A stretch of 14,745 nucleotides of DNA from CAYVBN01 sp964538565 (GTDB lineage Bacteria; Pseudomonadota; Alphaproteobacteria; Rhizobiales; Xanthobacteraceae). Positions 14,066-14,745 of this stretch are shown here, piece by piece (position 1 is the stretch's first letter; every line of letters starts with the position of its first letter). The position numbers and the translations under genes are program-made. The stretch spans positions 1 to 14,745 of the forward strand of contig CAZIGW010000166.1 of the NCBI GenBank assembly GCA_964538565.1, written 5' to 3'. The notes under the pieces are model-generated. The model did not search any database. It worked only from the letters and a program-made list of their open reading frames with translations, and was not told where the DNA came from.

Positions 14066-14296
14066 GTGCTCGAGATCATGCGGACCAACAATCCTGTTGT
14101 GGTATCGGCCGTCGAGGCATTGCTTGCCGGCGCCGATATTCCCTATCTCGTGCTCGATCAGAACATGAGCGTGCTCGAGGGCTCGCTCGGCATCCTGCCG
14201 CGTCGGGTCCTGGTGGCGCAGGGCTTCGTGTTGCGCGCGCGCAGCCTGCTGCAAGACGCGGGCCTCGGCCACGAGCTGAGCCCGGAACGGGGATAG
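14066..14296 (+). CDS. DUF2007 family small protein
   Basis: A 76-residue protein. It opens LEIMRTNNPVVVSAVEALLAGADIPYLVLDQNMSV, a compact beta-alpha-beta unit. GSLGILPRRVLVAQ and a helix with LLQDAGL then complete the ferredoxin-like domain seen in DUF2007 proteins, also called putative prokaryotic signal-transducing proteins. No enzymatic residues are evident and the function is not established. The GTG start at 14066 has GGGGA 5 nt upstream. It lies between the polyprenyl synthase and the TrmN6-like gene; I recall this order from other Hyphomicrobiales but could not check it. Confidence 0.82.
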   Translation: MLEIMRTNNPVVVSAVEALLAGADIPYLVLDQNMSVLEGSLGILPRRVLVAQGFVLRARSLLQDAGLGHELSPERG

Positions 14297-14553
14297 AGCA
14301 CGCTCCGCTCCCTTGGGATCGCAGCGTGCCGCAGATTCCACGCTTGGGCGCATCTTGGGCGGCGAACCGGTGTCTGCTTCGCCGGAAGATGCGCGAGGCG
14401 GCCCGCGCCGGCCCTCGTCCGGCCGTCCGTCTGCGCGCTCAATGTCGGTGTCCCAGCGCAGCACGCCGGGGCGAACATCTGGTCCGTCGGCGCCAGGTGG
14501 GAATACCATGAAAAGACGTGAGCATCCGGACCTTTCTTCTTCGCGTGCGGACG
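14297..14553. other. Intergenic region before the TrmN6-like gene
   Basis: 257 bp. I see no terminator with T-tract and no credible gene. TTGGGCG occurs twice 11 bp apart (14344-14350 and 14355-14361), about one helical turn, which could be a weak regulator site or chance. Open frames here lack protein-like composition and are not called. Confidence 0.3.
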
Positions 14554-14745
14554 ATGCCGATCGAGACTGAATCCGAGATCACGGACGATGCCGTGCTCGG
14601 CGGGCGGTTGCGGCTGCTGCAGCCGCGGCGCGGGCATCGCATCGGGCACGATGCGATCCTGCTTGCGGCGGCGACGCGGGCCCGGGCCGGCGAGACGGCG
14701 GTCGATTTCGGCGCCGGGGTCGGCGCTGCCGGCCTCGCGCTGGCG
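14554..14745 (+). CDS. TrmN6-like SAM-dependent methyltransferase (COG4123), 5' part
   Basis: The first 64 codons are present and the gene runs off the right edge. The protein starts MPIETESEITDDAVLGGRLRLLQPRRGHRIGHDAILLAAAT, where the QPRxGHRxGHDAILLA block is typical of the tRNA1(Val) adenine-37 N6-methyltransferase-like group. SAM-binding motif I follows as VDFGAGVGAAGLAL. The family modifies tRNA or other adenines; a tRNA target is inferred from the family only. The NPPY-type catalytic motif would lie beyond the window, so activity cannot be judged. ATG 14554 has only a weak GCGGA-like ribosome site. It is on the same strand as the DUF2007 gene, 257 bp downstream. Confidence 0.85.
   Translation, partial: MPIETESEITDDAVLGGRLRLLQPRRGHRIGHDAILLAAATRARAGETAVDFGAGVGAAGLALA

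Noticed and set aside
14313..14570. 85-codon open frame between the DUF2007 and TrmN6-like genes
   Set aside because: Composition is Ser/Arg/Pro-rich with no domain, it overlaps the TrmN6-like start in another frame, and it has no convincing ribosome site.

Overview
The window is high-GC chromosomal DNA from an alphaproteobacterium, most likely Hyphomicrobiales (Rhizobiales) of the Bradyrhizobium / Xanthobacteraceae type. This rests on recalled similarity of the proteins (the PA0069-type radical SAM protein, the ETF-QO, the glycosyltransferase-39-like membrane protein, a CcrM-type methyltransferase) and on an alphaproteobacterial LexA box (GTTC-N7-GTTC). No database search was possible. Most genes are core housekeeping genes. 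I see no mobile element, CRISPR array, tRNA, rRNA or defence island.

Layout. Left edge, minus strand: the 5' part of a ccrM-like GANTC adenine methyltransferase, running off the window and interrupted by an in-frame TAA. Plus strand: a membrane-anchored zinc metallopeptidase (713-1627) and moaB (1759-2322). Minus strand: a small family-2 glycosyltransferase (2407-2985). Plus strand: a PA0069-type radical SAM protein (3130-4278), a VOC protein (4367-4801), rnhB (5003-5677) and a polytopic GT39-like protein (about 5710-7311). Minus strand: a family-4-like uracil-DNA glycosylase (7332-8168). Plus strand: ETF-QO (8426-10078), a secreted TPR protein (10235-11983) and ispE (to 12866). Minus strand: a long-chain polyprenyl diphosphate synthase (12918-13928). 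Plus strand: a DUF2007 protein (14066-14296) and the 5' end of a TrmN6-like methyltransferase (14554 to the right edge). No gap exceeds about 260 bp.

Themes. Several genes concern DNA maintenance: ccrM (methylation), rnhB (ribonucleotide excision), the uracil-DNA glycosylase, and a radical SAM protein carrying a LexA box. IspE and the polyprenyl synthase feed isoprenoid and quinone side-chain synthesis, and ETF-QO delivers electrons to that quinone pool. The rest serve molybdenum cofactor synthesis and envelope or unknown roles.

Most notable: (1) a single nonsense codon in an otherwise intact ccrM frame, with cell-cycle-style sequences upstream (a near-consensus CtrA box, three GANTC sites in 18 bp, a perfect 10-bp hairpin); (2) the LexA box overlapping the radical SAM promoter; (3) a uracil-DNA glycosylase lacking two of the four iron-sulfur cysteines of family 4; (4) a perfect 15-bp tandem duplication inside a membrane segment of the GT39-like protein. 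I did not find a convincing undescribed multi-gene system.
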